Positions 47,748 to 57,525 of a stretch of DNA of 64,000 nt are shown in pieces. Source of the DNA: an uncultured Phocaeicola sp. (GTDB lineage Bacteria > Bacteroidota > Bacteroidia > Bacteroidales > Bacteroidaceae); assembly GCA_944320855.1 (NCBI GenBank), contig CALUJF010000009.1:1-64000 (forward strand). The letters are read 5' to 3'. Each line of letters opens with the position of its first letter. The first letter of the stretch is position 1. The position numbers and the translations under genes are program-made. A model generated the notes under the pieces. It worked only from the letters and a program-made list of their open reading frames with translations, ran no database searches and had not been told where the DNA came from.

Positions 47748-48716
47748 ATGCGTAAAGTTTATTACATATATAATCCTAAGACCAGAACTTACGACCGTAT
47801 TTACCCTACTTTGCGCCAGAGAATAATGAGTTATTTGAGGCGTTTGTTTGTCGGAATGGGGTTGGGTGCCGGAAGCTTCCTGTTTCTCTTCATTATCTTC
47901 GGTTCACCGTCCGAAAGGGGACTTCGTACCGAGAATTCTCAATTACAGGCACAGTATCACATTCTGTCTACCCGCTTAGATGAAGCATTGAATGTCATGA
48001 AGCAGATTCAGCAGCGCGATGATAATCTGTACAGAGTCATTATGCAGGCAGACCCGGTGAACGACAGATTGCGACTTGCCAGTTACGGCAATACAAACCG
48101 TTACGGCGAACTCTTGGATATGGCAAACTCACGACTGGTAGTCAATACTTCCAAGAAGATGGATTTGCTTGCCCGACAGCTGTACATCCAGTCCGAGTCA
48201 TTCGATGAGGTTGTAGAGATGTGTAAGAAGCATGATGAAATGATTGAATGTATTCCGGCCATTCAGCCTGTGTCAAACAAGGATTTGAAGCGTACGGCTT
48301 CAGGTTACGGAACTCGAATAGACCCGATATACAAGACCGTCAAATTCCATGAAGGGATGGACTTTTCGGCCAATGTGGGAACTCCTGTGTATGTAACAGG
48401 CAATGGAAAGGTAATAAAAGCCGGATGGGAGGGCCTTTACGGAAATTGTATTAATGTGGACCATGGTTTCGGATATGTCACAAAGTATGCACATTTGAGC
48501 AAGATAAAGGTAAGAGCCGGACAGAACGTAGTAAGAGGTGAGATAATCGGTGAGGTCGGCAGTACCGGAAAGAGTACCGGACCGCATCTGCATTACGAGG
48601 TCCATGTCAAGGGAAAGGTGGTCAATCCTGTAAACTACTACTTCATGGATTTGAATGCCGAAGATTATGACAAGATGGTTGAGATAGCTTCCAACCATGG
48701 TAAGGTTTATGATTGA
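47748..48716 (+). CDS. M23 family murein peptidase
   Basis: This 322-residue membrane-anchored protein has one membrane segment (about 33-50), a coiled-coil region (about 60-90) and a C-terminal LytM/M23 domain (about 195-300). Zinc ligands are His and Asp in FHEGMDFSANVG and the HLH pair in GPHLHYEVH, all intact, so it is expected to be an active endopeptidase that cuts peptidoglycan cross-links. It is divergent from alaS and is followed by a MerR gene after 17 bases. Confidence 0.92.
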   Translation: MRKVYYIYNPKTRTYDRIYPTLRQRIMSYLRRLFVGMGLGAGSFLFLFIIFGSPSERGLRTENSQLQAQYHILSTRLDEALNVMKQIQQRDDNLYRVIMQADPVNDRLRLASYGNTNRYGELLDMANSRLVVNTSKKMDLLARQLYIQSESFDEVVEMCKKHDEMIECIPAIQPVSNKDLKRTASGYGTRIDPIYKTVKFHEGMDFSANVGTPVYVTGNGKVIKAGWEGLYGNCINVDHGFGYVTKYAHLSKIKVRAGQNVVRGEIIGEVGSTGKSTGPHLHYEVHVKGKVVNPVNYYFMDLNAEDYDKMVEIASNHGKVYD

Positions 48717-48733
48717 TATTAAAGATTTAGTCT

Positions 48734-49081
48734 ATGGGTTTACGTTCAGATAAAGAGTTGAAGATATATTATTCCATAAGTGAGGTCGCACAGATGTTTG
48801 GTGTGAACGAATCTTTATTGAGATACTGGGAAAAGGAGTTTCCGTTCATCTCGCCGAAGAAAACCGGAGGGAATGTGCGTCAGTACAGAAAGGAGGATAT
48901 AGACAATATCAGACTCGTATACCATCTTGTGAAGGAGAAAGGTCTGACACTGGCCGGAGCCAAGCAAAGACTGAAGCAGGAGAGGGAACTTGAAGCCAAG
49001 AATGTAGATATCATAGAACGTCTGAAGGAGATAAAAGAAGAGCTCCTCAGTATTCGTAAGGAGCTCGATTATATGACTTAA
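48734..49081 (+). CDS. MerR family transcriptional regulator
   Basis: This 115-residue protein has a winged helix-turn-helix with YYSISEVAQMFGVNESLLRYW and FPFISPKKTGGNVRQYR, then a short coiled coil. It lacks a cysteine or effector domain, so it is the small chromosomal MerR type found next to the M23 gene in Bacteroidales. The target is unknown. Its stop codon overlaps the stop of convergent spoT by two bases. Confidence 0.9.
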   Translation: MGLRSDKELKIYYSISEVAQMFGVNESLLRYWEKEFPFISPKKTGGNVRQYRKEDIDNIRLVYHLVKEKGLTLAGAKQRLKQERELEAKNVDIIERLKEIKEELLSIRKELDYMT

Positions 49082-51348
49082 TCCGTTGTATCGTCGTCAA
49101 AGTTTTCAATTCTTGTGACTCTTTTCACATTCTCTATTTTCTTGAGATTATCACAAATGGTATTGACATCATCCACGTCATGCACGTAGAGTTGTATTCT
49201 TCCCACGAAAATACCATCGTTCGATTCAATATGCAACTTGTGAATGTTTACGTTAAGCTGTTGTGAGATAACTTCAGTAACCTTGTTCAGGATTCCTATT
49301 CCGTCAATACCTTTCACGAATACATTCACAGGGAAATACAGAGCCTTTCCGGTTTCCCATTGTACGGCTAAAAGTCTGTTGCCGAAACTTGACTTCAGTT
49401 GCGCTGCTATCGGACAGTGCAGCTTGTGTATGATAACCCTGTTGTTGTCGTCTATATATCCTAATACATCATCTCCCGGAATAGGTTTGCAGCAATCTGC
49501 TATGATATAATTCTTCTGTATAGTGTCCGGAGTCAGTTTTACTATCTTTTTCTTGTCTATATCGATAGCCGTTTCTTTCTCCTGTTTCTGAGTCTTGCTC
49601 TTGCTGTTGCCTCCGAGACCGAATGGAATGAATTTCTTCCAACTGTTACCGCTATTCTTTTCTTTGAATTCTTCTATGTCATTGTCGCCAAGTTTAATAA
49701 CTTTCTGCCCTATCTGCAGCATTAGCTCATCAGCCGATTTCACTTTGTGCAGTATACATAGTTTCGAGATGTTTTCCTCGTTCATCTCAATTTTAGCCTG
49801 CTTTAGGAATTCGTTGAGTATATCTTCTCCCTGTTGCTGCGTTTCTTTACGTTCTCTTCTCAAGATAGCCAGTATCTTAGCCTTGGCCTTTGCGGTAGTT
49901 GCAAAGTTAACCCAGTCTGGCTGTACTTTCTGCGATTTTGATGTAAGAATTTCCACCTGGTCGCCGCTTTGCAGCTTGTGGCTCAGAGGTACTAATTTAT
50001 GGTTGACCTTTGCGCCAATACAGTGGCTTCCAAGGAATGTGTGTATCGAGAATGCAAAGTCCAGTGCCGTACAGTTTTGCGGCATGGTCTTGATTTCACC
50101 TTTAGGGGTAAACACGAATATCTCAGAAGCAAAAAGGTTCAGCTTAATTGTGTCAAGGAAGTCGAGAGCATCCGGTTGCGGGTCATCTAAAATTTCCTTT
50201 ATGGTGTGCAGCCATTTGCCGAGTTCGCCTTCATCCTCACTTATTCCTCCTTCCTTATACTTCCAGTGTGCGGCAAATCCCTGTTCGGCTATTTCGTCCA
50301 TTCTTTCGCTTCTTATCTGCACTTCAATCCATCTTCCCTTGTTACTCATAAGTGTGACATGCAGTGCCTGGTAGCCGTTTGCCTTAGGATGGCTCACCCA
50401 GTCCCTGAGTCTGTCAGGATGAGGCTTGTATATGCTTGAAATGGAAACGTATATATTAAAACAGTCGATAGCTTCCTTGTCCGGACTTTCAGGTTCGAAT
50501 ATTATTCTTACAGCCAAGATGTCATAAATCTCCTCGAAGGTGATATGCTTTGTCTGCATTTTGTTCCATATGGAATAAGGAGACTTCACTCTGGCCTGTA
50601 TCCTGTATTTCAGTCCCATGTTGTTGAGCTGTTCTTTTATCGGGGCTGTGAAATCTTCGAACAGGCTGTCGCGTTCAGCCTGAGTGGCTTCCAGTTTCTT
50701 CTGAATCTGGTTATATGCATCCGGATGTTCATACTTGAAGCTTAAGTCCTCAAGTTCTGTCTTTATCTTGTTCAGACCAAGCCTGTTTGCCAGCGGAGCA
50801 TATATATATAATGTCTCTCCCGCTATCTTATATTGTTTGCTCGGCAGCATCGACCCAAGAGTACGCATGTTATGCAGACGGTCGGATATCTTAATAAGAA
50901 TTACCCTGATATCGTCGTTCATCGTGAGCAGCAGCTTCTTGAAGTTTTCTGCCTGTGCAGATGCCCTGTCACCGAAGATACCTCCTGAGATTTTTGTCAG
51001 TCCGTCAACAATCAGTGCTATCTTTTCGCCGAAAAGATTCTGTATGTCTTCTACGGTATAGTCAGTATCCTCTACCACATCGTGCAGAAGTGCGGCACAT
51101 ATTGATGTGGAGCCTAAACCTATTTCACAGCATGCTATTCTTGCCACTGCTATAGGGTGCAGTATGTATGGTTCGCCGGAACGTCTTCTCACACCCTTGT
51201 GTGCCTGTTTGGCGAAATTGAATGCTTTTGTTATTATTTCTACTTTTTTGCGGTGTCGGCTTGCAAGGTATCTGTCGAGCAGTTCCTGGAAAGCTTCGTT
51301 GATTATTTTTTCGTCAGCTTGTTCTTGGGTAAGTTTCTCATCCGTCAT
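49078..51348 (-). CDS. spoT: Bifunctional (p)ppGpp synthetase/hydrolase
   Basis: This protein has 756 residues from the ATG at 51348 (an ATG at 51354 is also possible, with GGAGG just upstream). It makes and degrades the alarmone (p)ppGpp. The HD hydrolase domain (about 45-200) shows LHDVVEDTDYT, the synthetase domain (about 235-370) VRIIFEPE and NGYQALHV, followed by TGS (about 400-460) and a C-terminal ACT domain (about 680-750). Hydrolase residues look intact, so it can control both reactions. The upstream in-frame extension to 51408 lacks a good start context. Confidence 0.95.
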   Translation of the reverse strand: MTDEKLTQEQADEKIINEAFQELLDRYLASRHRKKVEIITKAFNFAKQAHKGVRRRSGEPYILHPIAVARIACCEIGLGSTSICAALLHDVVEDTDYTVEDIQNLFGEKIALIVDGLTKISGGIFGDRASAQAENFKKLLLTMNDDIRVILIKISDRLHNMRTLGSMLPSKQYKIAGETLYIYAPLANRLGLNKIKTELEDLSFKYEHPDAYNQIQKKLEATQAERDSLFEDFTAPIKEQLNNMGLKYRIQARVKSPYSIWNKMQTKHITFEEIYDILAVRIIFEPESPDKEAIDCFNIYVSISSIYKPHPDRLRDWVSHPKANGYQALHVTLMSNKGRWIEVQIRSERMDEIAEQGFAAHWKYKEGGISEDEGELGKWLHTIKEILDDPQPDALDFLDTIKLNLFASEIFVFTPKGEIKTMPQNCTALDFAFSIHTFLGSHCIGAKVNHKLVPLSHKLQSGDQVEILTSKSQKVQPDWVNFATTAKAKAKILAILRRERKETQQQGEDILNEFLKQAKIEMNEENISKLCILHKVKSADELMLQIGQKVIKLGDNDIEEFKEKNSGNSWKKFIPFGLGGNSKSKTQKQEKETAIDIDKKKIVKLTPDTIQKNYIIADCCKPIPGDDVLGYIDDNNRVIIHKLHCPIAAQLKSSFGNRLLAVQWETGKALYFPVNVFVKGIDGIGILNKVTEVISQQLNVNIHKLHIESNDGIFVGRIQLYVHDVDDVNTICDNLKKIENVKRVTRIENFDDDTTD

Positions 51349-51454
51349 ATGCATATTCCTCCAAAAATAACATAAGTGCAAAAATATAAAATAATCAAAA
51401 AAAAGCAAGTATTTCTGTGGTAATTAATTGAAATACTTGCTTTTTATTTTCTCG

Positions 51455-52693
51455 TTATCTTATTCTGATAGTCTTTCCGGCACGTATGTTGCTGCCTTTA
51501 ATACCGTTCAGCCTTCTTATCTGGTTAATGCTTACTCCATATTTTGCAGCTATACCTCCCAATGTTTCTCCGTTTCGTATTTTGTGGTATACTTCAGCCG
51601 TTTTCGGAGTAGTCACTTTTACAGTAGCTCTTCTGTTCTGATACACCTGTGGCTTGTAGTTGTATATGCTGTCTTCGTGCTCAAGGAAGCAACTCACCAT
51701 ATTGTTGGGCAGTCTTAGTGCATATGTTTTCTGATTGCCCGGAATAATGTCCTTTCTGAATTCCGGATTAAGTGCGCGCAGCTGTTCTATGTCCATCTTG
51801 CACACTTCTGCTATCTGGTTCAGATTCAGACTCTTATTGATATGTATAGTGTCAGTGCCTTCCGGCATTTGCATTGCCATAGGTCTGATGTTGTGTTCGC
51901 AATAATAAGTCATTATGTAGTTCGCAGCAACAAAAGCCGGAACATATCCTCTTGTTTCTTTTGGCAGGAAGTTGTAAATCGACCAGAAATCTGTTGCTCC
52001 TCCGGCACGTCTTATAGCCTTGTTTATGTTTCCCGGTCCGCAGTTGTATGCAGCCAATACCAGATTCCAGTCGTGGTATATTTCATACAGGTCTTTCAGA
52101 TATCTTGCTGCAGCGTAAGTCGATTTTATAGGATCCCTTCTTTCATCGATGAGAGTATTAACTTCCAGACCATAGATTTTCCCTGTGCGAAGCATGAACT
52201 GCCAAAGTCCTGTTGCACCTTGTCGCGACACTGCATTAGGGTTAAGAGCCGATTCTATGACAGGCAGATATTTGAGTTCGAGCGGCAGATTGTATATTTC
52301 GAGTGCTTCCTCGAAGATGGGCATATACAGATTGTTTGCACTGAGCATGAATGCTACGGTTTCTCGCAGTCTTCCTGTATATTGGTCTATGAATTTTCTT
52401 ATTATCTCGTTATACGGCATTTCTATTACTGCCGGGATTCTCTGAAGTCTGTCTATGTATACAGAATCGCTTATATTAGGATTTGAAATACCTGACTCAC
52501 AGTTTATCGGTGTGATGTAATTCTTTGATATCCAGTCTAAGTAAAGGCTGTCAGTTGCAGACAGCATTCCTTGTGGCAGTTCTATTTCCTCGTTTTCTCC
52601 CAATTCATTCTTTACGGTTATGGTTTCCGTTTTCTCTTGTGCATATAGAGTGGAGAATCCTAAAGATAACAGGCAAATGATAATCTTCTTCAT
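51455..52693 (-). CDS. MltD-like lytic murein transglycosylase with LysM
   Basis: This 412-residue secreted protein has a signal peptide (about 1-18), an SLT/GEWL-type catalytic domain (about 115-245) with catalytic Glu in PVIESALNPNAVS and the NYNCGPGNI-like segment (LAAYNCGPGNINKAI), a degenerate LysM (about 275-315) and a clear LysM at the C-terminus (about 368-411). It cleaves peptidoglycan glycan strands, making anhydro ends. It is last in a parA-parB-DUF5683-mltD run. Confidence 0.92.
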   Translation of the reverse strand: MKKIIICLLSLGFSTLYAQEKTETITVKNELGENEEIELPQGMLSATDSLYLDWISKNYITPINCESGISNPNISDSVYIDRLQRIPAVIEMPYNEIIRKFIDQYTGRLRETVAFMLSANNLYMPIFEEALEIYNLPLELKYLPVIESALNPNAVSRQGATGLWQFMLRTGKIYGLEVNTLIDERRDPIKSTYAAARYLKDLYEIYHDWNLVLAAYNCGPGNINKAIRRAGGATDFWSIYNFLPKETRGYVPAFVAANYIMTYYCEHNIRPMAMQMPEGTDTIHINKSLNLNQIAEVCKMDIEQLRALNPEFRKDIIPGNQKTYALRLPNNMVSCFLEHEDSIYNYKPQVYQNRRATVKVTTPKTAEVYHKIRNGETLGGIAAKYGVSINQIRRLNGIKGSNIRAGKTIRIR

Positions 52694-52696
52694 AAT

Positions 52697-53506
52697 TTAA
52701 AATTTTATATTGCATTGTAGACCGACTCCCTGAGGACGATTGCGGAACGCATCGTTGAATAATGTCGGTTCAAGTTTTAAACTCAAATCTCTTGATATGT
52801 CGAAATCGGACAGTTCGGCATCTACATAAGCATCAATAACCGAAAGCAGATAAACACCAATGAAGGCAAAGATACTGAGGTCTCTCTGTCTTCTGTATAC
52901 GTCTTTAGCATTCTTGAAGGTTTCCTGATAGTATTCCAGATTGCTTTCTATGTCGACATACGAGGGTATGAAGTCCTTGTAACTGTCATTGTTAGGGTTG
53001 TCGCTCATTATGTCCTGATAGGCCTGCGAGTAGTCGTTGTACATTTTGGTGTTCCACGTCAAGGCATAAGCGCAGCCTACAAATCCCCCATATATTATAG
53101 GAAGTTTCCAGTATTTTTTATTGTAAATCTGTCCGGCTCCCGGCAGTACCATTGCCATCCATAATGATTTGTTGGAATCCGGAATCCATCGTTTGGATGG
53201 TGTCTGCGGGGCGTTCATTACGGAGTCCGATTTTGAAGACAGCATAGCCGTGTCCACCGGTGCTTCCAGTTTCATCAGCTTGTCGTCGATTTCCTTCTCG
53301 AGATTCTTTATTTCTATACTGTCCTCAGGCATCCGGCTTATGATAGTGTCGTTTCTCACTATTGTGTCGTTTCCCACTATTGTGTCATTAAGCATTATTG
53401 TCGCGTTTTTGGCCGCACAGACAGCCTGCATCCCGTTTGCTGTGAATAACAACATCGAGATACAGCATATAATGAAACTGCTATATATGTGGAATTTCGG
53501 TTTCAA
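52697..53506 (-). CDS. DUF5683 family protein
   Basis: This 269-residue protein has a signal-anchor-like N-terminus (about 8-30), a region of TIV/DTIV repeats (NDTIVGNDTIVRNDTI, about 40-58) and a conserved C-terminal domain with MVLPGAGQIYNKKYWKLP (about 118-135), WNTKMYNDY and YRRQRDLSIFAFIGVYLLSVIDAYVDAEL. This is the DUF5683 family, found beside parB in Bacteroidota; function is unknown. The short repeat is also seen at DNA level (53340-53400, three copies at 21- and 18-base steps). Confidence 0.85.
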   Translation of the reverse strand: MKPKFHIYSSFIICCISMLLFTANGMQAVCAAKNATIMLNDTIVGNDTIVRNDTIISRMPEDSIEIKNLEKEIDDKLMKLEAPVDTAMLSSKSDSVMNAPQTPSKRWIPDSNKSLWMAMVLPGAGQIYNKKYWKLPIIYGGFVGCAYALTWNTKMYNDYSQAYQDIMSDNPNNDSYKDFIPSYVDIESNLEYYQETFKNAKDVYRRQRDLSIFAFIGVYLLSVIDAYVDAELSDFDISRDLSLKLEPTLFNDAFRNRPQGVGLQCNIKF

Positions 53507-53517
53507 AACTAATATCT

Positions 53518-54396
53518 TTATTCAGTTGGTTTTAATGAATCCAGTATTTCCATTATTCTTTCCAGGTCAGCTTCGTCCTTGAATGGAATACTGATTTTGC
53601 CTTTTCCCTTTGCACTGCATGAGAGCTGAACTTTTGTTCCGAAGAAGCTTGACAGATGGTTCTGCAGCACACCGAAGGTTTCCGGAAGTTTGCTTTGTGC
53701 AGCCGGCTTTTCCTGTTTTTCGGAGTTTAGGGCCTTTACAATCTCTTCCACCTTTCTCACTGAATATCCGCTGGCTATTATTTCATTGAATATTTTCAGT
53801 TGTGTCTGAGGGTTTTCCACAGAGAGTAATGCTCTGGCGTGTCCCATGTCTATTTCCTTGTTTTTCAAGGCCATCTGTATTGTTGCAGGCAGTTTCAGCA
53901 GTCGTAGGTAGTTGGCTACGGTTGTTCTGTTCTTGCCCACACGCTCGCTCAGTCTTTCCTGAGTCAGTTCGTATTGTTCTATCAGGTGCTGATATGCGAG
54001 AGCTATTTCCAGCGAGTTCAGGTCTTCTCTCTGTATATTCTCTATCAGAGCCATCTCCATCACATTTTCGTCGTCGGCAGTCTTTATGTATGCAGGTATT
54101 GTTTTCAGTCCTGCAAGCGCCGAAGCCTTGAATCTTCTTTCTCCTGCTATAATCTGATATGAGTCATCGCTGATTTTTCTTAGGGTGATAGGTTGGATGA
54201 TACCTACTTCAGCAATCGAATCTGCCAGTTCCTGCAAGGCAACCGGGTCAAACTCACGTCGTGGCTGGTTAGGATTGGCAGAAATTTTGCTCAACTCTAT
54301 TTCGCCGATATTTGATGAGCCTGAAGTCTTCACTTCCTCGTTGGATATCAGCGCATCCAAACCTCTTCCCAAAGCAAATTTTTTCTGTACTGCCAT
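53518..54396 (-). CDS. parB: Chromosome-partitioning protein ParB
   Basis: This 292-residue protein binds parS sites and spreads on DNA to segregate chromosomes. It has the CTPase-linked N-terminal domain with NPNQPRREFD and IAGERRFKAS (about 35-110), the helix-turn-helix domain (TQERLSERVGKNRTTVANYLRLL) and a C-terminal dimerisation region. The start is 4 bases after parA. No perfect parS was seen in this window. Confidence 0.95.
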   Translation of the reverse strand: MAVQKKFALGRGLDALISNEEVKTSGSSNIGEIELSKISANPNQPRREFDPVALQELADSIAEVGIIQPITLRKISDDSYQIIAGERRFKASALAGLKTIPAYIKTADDENVMEMALIENIQREDLNSLEIALAYQHLIEQYELTQERLSERVGKNRTTVANYLRLLKLPATIQMALKNKEIDMGHARALLSVENPQTQLKIFNEIIASGYSVRKVEEIVKALNSEKQEKPAAQSKLPETFGVLQNHLSSFFGTKVQLSCSAKGKGKISIPFKDEADLERIMEILDSLKPTE

Positions 54397-54400
54397 ATTC

Positions 54401-55168
54401 CTATTTCGTATTTTTCGTTATTATTTCGTTGGCCAGGGCCAAGTGGTTTTTTGCACCGGTCGATTCAGCATCGTATAATATTGCCGGTATTCCGTGGCTT
54501 GGTGCTTCGCTCAGTTTTACATTTCGCTGTATGATAGTCTTGAACACCAGTTCCTGAAAATGTCTTTTCACGTCGTCGTATATCTGGTTTGCCAGACGCA
54601 ATCTTGAATCGTACATTGTCAGAAGGAATCCTTCAATTTCCAGTGCCGGATTAAGTTTCGTTTTAATTATCTTAATGGTGTTGAGCAGTTTGCTGATTCC
54701 TTCGAGTGCAAAGTATTCGCATTGCACCGGAATAATAACAGAATCGGCAGCTGTCAGTGCGTTGATTGTTATCAGCCCTAATGATGGTGAACAGTCTATA
54801 AGTATATAGTCATATTCATTCTTCATTGGTTCCAGGGCCTTTTTCATAATCTTCTCTCTGTTGTCCAGATTAAGCATTTCTATTTCTGCTCCCACCAGGT
54901 CAATGTGCGATGGTATAATGTCTAATCTGTCAATATCGGTCGTGTAAATGGCCTCTCTGATGTCTGTCTGGTTAATAAGACATTCGTAGATAGAGCAGTC
55001 TATTTCATTTACGTTTACTCCCAAACCGGAAGAAGCATTAGCCTGTGGGTCTGCGTCTATAACTAATACCTTCTTTTCCAGAGTGGCCAGTGATGCAGCC
55101 AGGTTTATTGTTGTGGTTGTTTTTCCCACACCGCCTTTCTGATTGGCCAAAGCAATTATTTTTCCCAT
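54401..55168 (-). CDS. parA: Chromosome-partitioning ATPase ParA (Soj)
   Basis: This 255-residue deviant-Walker ATPase works with ParB. Walker [12 protein letters not shown] (8-18) has the signature second lysine (KGGVGKT), and [14 protein letters not shown] and [13 protein letters not shown] are the other motifs. The protein lacks the N-terminal regulatory region of plasmid ParA, as expected for a chromosomal Soj. It is the first gene of the parA-parB-DUF5683-mltD block and is divergent from surE. Confidence 0.96.
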   Translation of the reverse strand: MGKIIALANQKGGVGKTTTTINLAASLATLEKKVLVIDADPQANASSGLGVNVNEIDCSIYECLINQTDIREAIYTTDIDRLDIIPSHIDLVGAEIEMLNLDNREKIMKKALEPMKNEYDYILIDCSPSLGLITINALTAADSVIIPVQCEYFALEGISKLLNTIKIIKTKLNPALEIEGFLLTMYDSRLRLANQIYDDVKRHFQELVFKTIIQRNVKLSEAPSHGIPAILYDAESTGAKNHLALANEIITKNTK

Positions 55169-55369
55169 ATTAATCAGTTTTATACTGGTGCGAAATAACT
55201 AATAATTAGTGATACCGCATATTAAAAAACTGTTACTTTTACAGAAAGTGTTGATAACTCACCGCTTTTGTTAATAACTAAATCGGGACAAATATACTGA
55301 AAACCACATAAAAAAACGAATAGATATTACGAAGATTAATATTTGAAAACGTATTGTCACATAGTTTTT

Positions 55370-55401
55370 TTTGTTCTGTATTCCGAAAGGTTGTAACTTT
55401 A
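55370..55401 (+). promoter_or_regulatory. Promoter of surE
   Basis: TTTG (55370-55373) and TAACTTTA (55394-55401) lie 20 bases apart; the last base differs from the consensus. It is 40 bases before the ATG. The rest of 55169-55440 is AT-rich with no gene seen. Confidence 0.5.
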
Positions 55402-55440
55402 CGTCGTTTTAAGTCGAATCTTAATAAACATAGTTGAAAT

Positions 55441-56214
55441 ATGGCAAACTGCAAACCTCTTATACTGCTGTCGAACGATGACGGCTATCAGGCAAAAGGA
55501 ATCAATGAGTTGATAAAGGCGCTACGCGATGAGGCTGAACTCGTGGTAGTGGCTCCGGACGGTCCGCGTTCAGGTGCGTCGGGTGCCATCACTTCCTCCA
55601 CTCCTATATGTTATGAAAAGGTGAAGGAAGAGCCCGGGCTTGTGGTGTACAAGTGCAACGGCACTCCGGTGGATTGTACCAAGCTGGCGCTGCACACCAT
55701 CGTAGAACGTACTCCGGACTTGATTATAGGAGGCATAAACCATGGAGATAATTCGTCTGTAAATGTACATTACTCCGGAACAATGGGGATAGTGATAGAA
55801 GGAGCTCTGAAGGGTATTCCCTCTATCGGATTCTCTCTTTGCAATCATGACCCGGATGCGGACTTCTCGTTTACTCTGCCATATGTAAGGCAAATTGTGA
55901 AAGCCACATTGGCAAACGGGCTCCCGTATGGCACATGTCTTAATGTCAATTTCCCCGATACTGATAGTCTGAAGGGAATCAGGGTATGCCGCCAGACAGA
56001 CGGAGTGTGGATAAATGAGTTTGCAGAATGCAGCCATCCGCGCGATAAAAAGTATTTCTGGCTTACAGGCTCTTATAAAAATTATGAACCGAATATCGAA
56101 GGAACAGACCATTGGGCGCTTGACAACGGCTATGTGGCGATAACTCCTACACAGGTGGATGTCACGGCATATGCCCTGATGGAGAAAATGAAGTCATGGA
56201 ACTGGACTATTTAA
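55441..56214 (+). CDS. surE: 5'/3'-nucleotidase SurE
   Basis: This 257-residue metal-dependent phosphatase hydrolyses nucleoside monophosphates. N-terminal LLSNDDGYQAKGI has the metal-binding Asp pair, VVVAPDGPRSGASGAIT is the SurE core loop, and GGINHGDN completes the site. The gene precedes lpxB. The two are separated by a structured spacer with crossing stems. Confidence 0.95.
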   Translation: MANCKPLILLSNDDGYQAKGINELIKALRDEAELVVVAPDGPRSGASGAITSSTPICYEKVKEEPGLVVYKCNGTPVDCTKLALHTIVERTPDLIIGGINHGDNSSVNVHYSGTMGIVIEGALKGIPSIGFSLCNHDPDADFSFTLPYVRQIVKATLANGLPYGTCLNVNFPDTDSLKGIRVCRQTDGVWINEFAECSHPRDKKYFWLTGSYKNYEPNIEGTDHWALDNGYVAITPTQVDVTAYALMEKMKSWNWTI

Positions 56215-56220
56215 GGGGAC

Positions 56221-56299
56221 AAGGCTACAGTTACAAGTTGACAAGGTTCTCCATCCGGATGGTAGCCTTGTTGCCTTGTCAACTCGTCAACTTGTAACT
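56221..56299. repeat. Crossing inverted repeats, surE/lpxB
   Basis: AAGGCTAC (56221-56228) pairs with GTAGCCTT (56262-56269), while 56229-56242 is a perfect 14-base complement of 56286-56299. The two stems cross, so they are either alternative structures or a pseudoknot. A small palindrome (CCATCCGGATGG) lies inside. Confidence 0.6.
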
Positions 56300-56367
56300 A
56301 AAGAACTTAAAAACTTAAAAACTCACGAACTCACAAACTTAAAAACTCACAAACTTAAAAACTCACA
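56300..56367 (+). repeat. A-rich leader repeats before lpxB
   Basis: Four or more copies of an ACTTAAAAACT/ACTCACAAACT motif run directly up to the ATG at 56368. Similar A-rich motifs precede pyrH, cvpA and the DUF4435 gene. No Shine-Dalgarno sequence is present. Confidence 0.6.
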
Positions 56368-57501
56368 ATGAAGTATTATCTGATAGTAGGAGAGGCCTCA
56401 GGCGATTTACATGCATCGAATCTTATGCGTTCGCTGAAGAAGCATGACGAGAATGCCGAATTCCGTTTCTTCGGGGGCGACCTGATGCAGGCGGTAGGAG
56501 GAACATTAGTCAAGCATTACAAGGATATGGCCTATATGGGTTTCATCCCTGTGCTGCTGCATCTGCGTACCATCTTCCGCAATATGGACCTGTGCAAATC
56601 GGATATCGTGGAATGGAAACCGGATGTGCTGATTCTGATAGACTATCCGGGATTCAATCTGAAGATAGCCAAGTATATCAAGCAGCATACTGATATACCT
56701 GTATACTATTATATATCGCCTAAGATATGGGCCTGGAAGGAATACCGCATAAAGGCTATCAAGCGCGATATAGACAAGATGCTTTCCATTCTCCCGTTCG
56801 AGATAGATTTCTACCGTAAACACAATTACCCAATATCATACGTGGGAAATCCGAGTGTAGACTCTGTTATGCGATATCTTGACAATCATCCTTCCGACAG
56901 AGCTGCATTTCTTAAAGACAATGGTCTGACGGACAAGCCTATAGTGGCAATTCTTGCAGGGAGCCGCAAGCAGGAGATAAGGGATAATCTGACGCGCATG
57001 ATGGAAGTAGCCCGTGCGTACCCGGACTATCAGTTTGTCGTGGCCGGTGCGCCCGGTATATCACATGACTATTATAAGCAGTATATAACTCCCGAAACCA
57101 ATATCGTATTCTCTCAGACGTACAGACTGCTCCAACACTCCGTAGCGGCTATGGTCACATCAGGAACGGCAACGCTTGAAACGGCTTTGTTCGGAGTGCC
57201 GCAAGTGGTTTGCTACTATATGTCTGCCGGAAAGCTTGTGTCCTGCTTAAGGAAGTTCTTCCTGAAGGTCAAGTATATTTCGCTTGTAAATCTTATCGCG
57301 GGAGAAGAAACAGTGAAAGAGCTTGTAGCCGACGAGATGTCTGTCAGCAATCTGAAGCATGAGTTCGCTGCAATATTGCCCGGAGGAACCAAACGCGAAG
57401 GTGTACTGAAGGGCTATTCGGACCTGAAACGTATATTGGGAAATCCCGGAGCGTCCGAAAAGGCGGCAGAGATTATAGTTGAGGCGTTAAGGTCGAAATA
57501 G
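56368..57501 (+). CDS. lpxB: Lipid-A-disaccharide synthase
   Basis: This 377-residue membrane-associated glycosyltransferase (GT19) joins lipid X to UDP-diacyl-glucosamine, making the disaccharide of lipid A. N-terminal LIVGEASGDLHASNLMRSL and the central YYISPKIWAW and VGNPSVDSV and AGSRKQEI segments are family motifs, and TSGTATLETALFGVPQVV is the donor-binding region. It is followed by an 11-bp periodic hairpin. Confidence 0.96.
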   Translation: MKYYLIVGEASGDLHASNLMRSLKKHDENAEFRFFGGDLMQAVGGTLVKHYKDMAYMGFIPVLLHLRTIFRNMDLCKSDIVEWKPDVLILIDYPGFNLKIAKYIKQHTDIPVYYYISPKIWAWKEYRIKAIKRDIDKMLSILPFEIDFYRKHNYPISYVGNPSVDSVMRYLDNHPSDRAAFLKDNGLTDKPIVAILAGSRKQEIRDNLTRMMEVARAYPDYQFVVAGAPGISHDYYKQYITPETNIVFSQTYRLLQHSVAAMVTSGTATLETALFGVPQVVCYYMSAGKLVSCLRKFFLKVKYISLVNLIAGEETVKELVADEMSVSNLKHEFAAILPGGTKREGVLKGYSDLKRILGNPGASEKAAEIIVEALRSK

Positions 57502-57525
57502 ATTCGCATATATATTATATAAGGT

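Noticed and set aside
53340-53400. Independent DNA repeat within the DUF5683 gene
   Set aside because: The repeats encode an in-frame NDTIV peptide repeat and are better explained as a protein feature of the gene.
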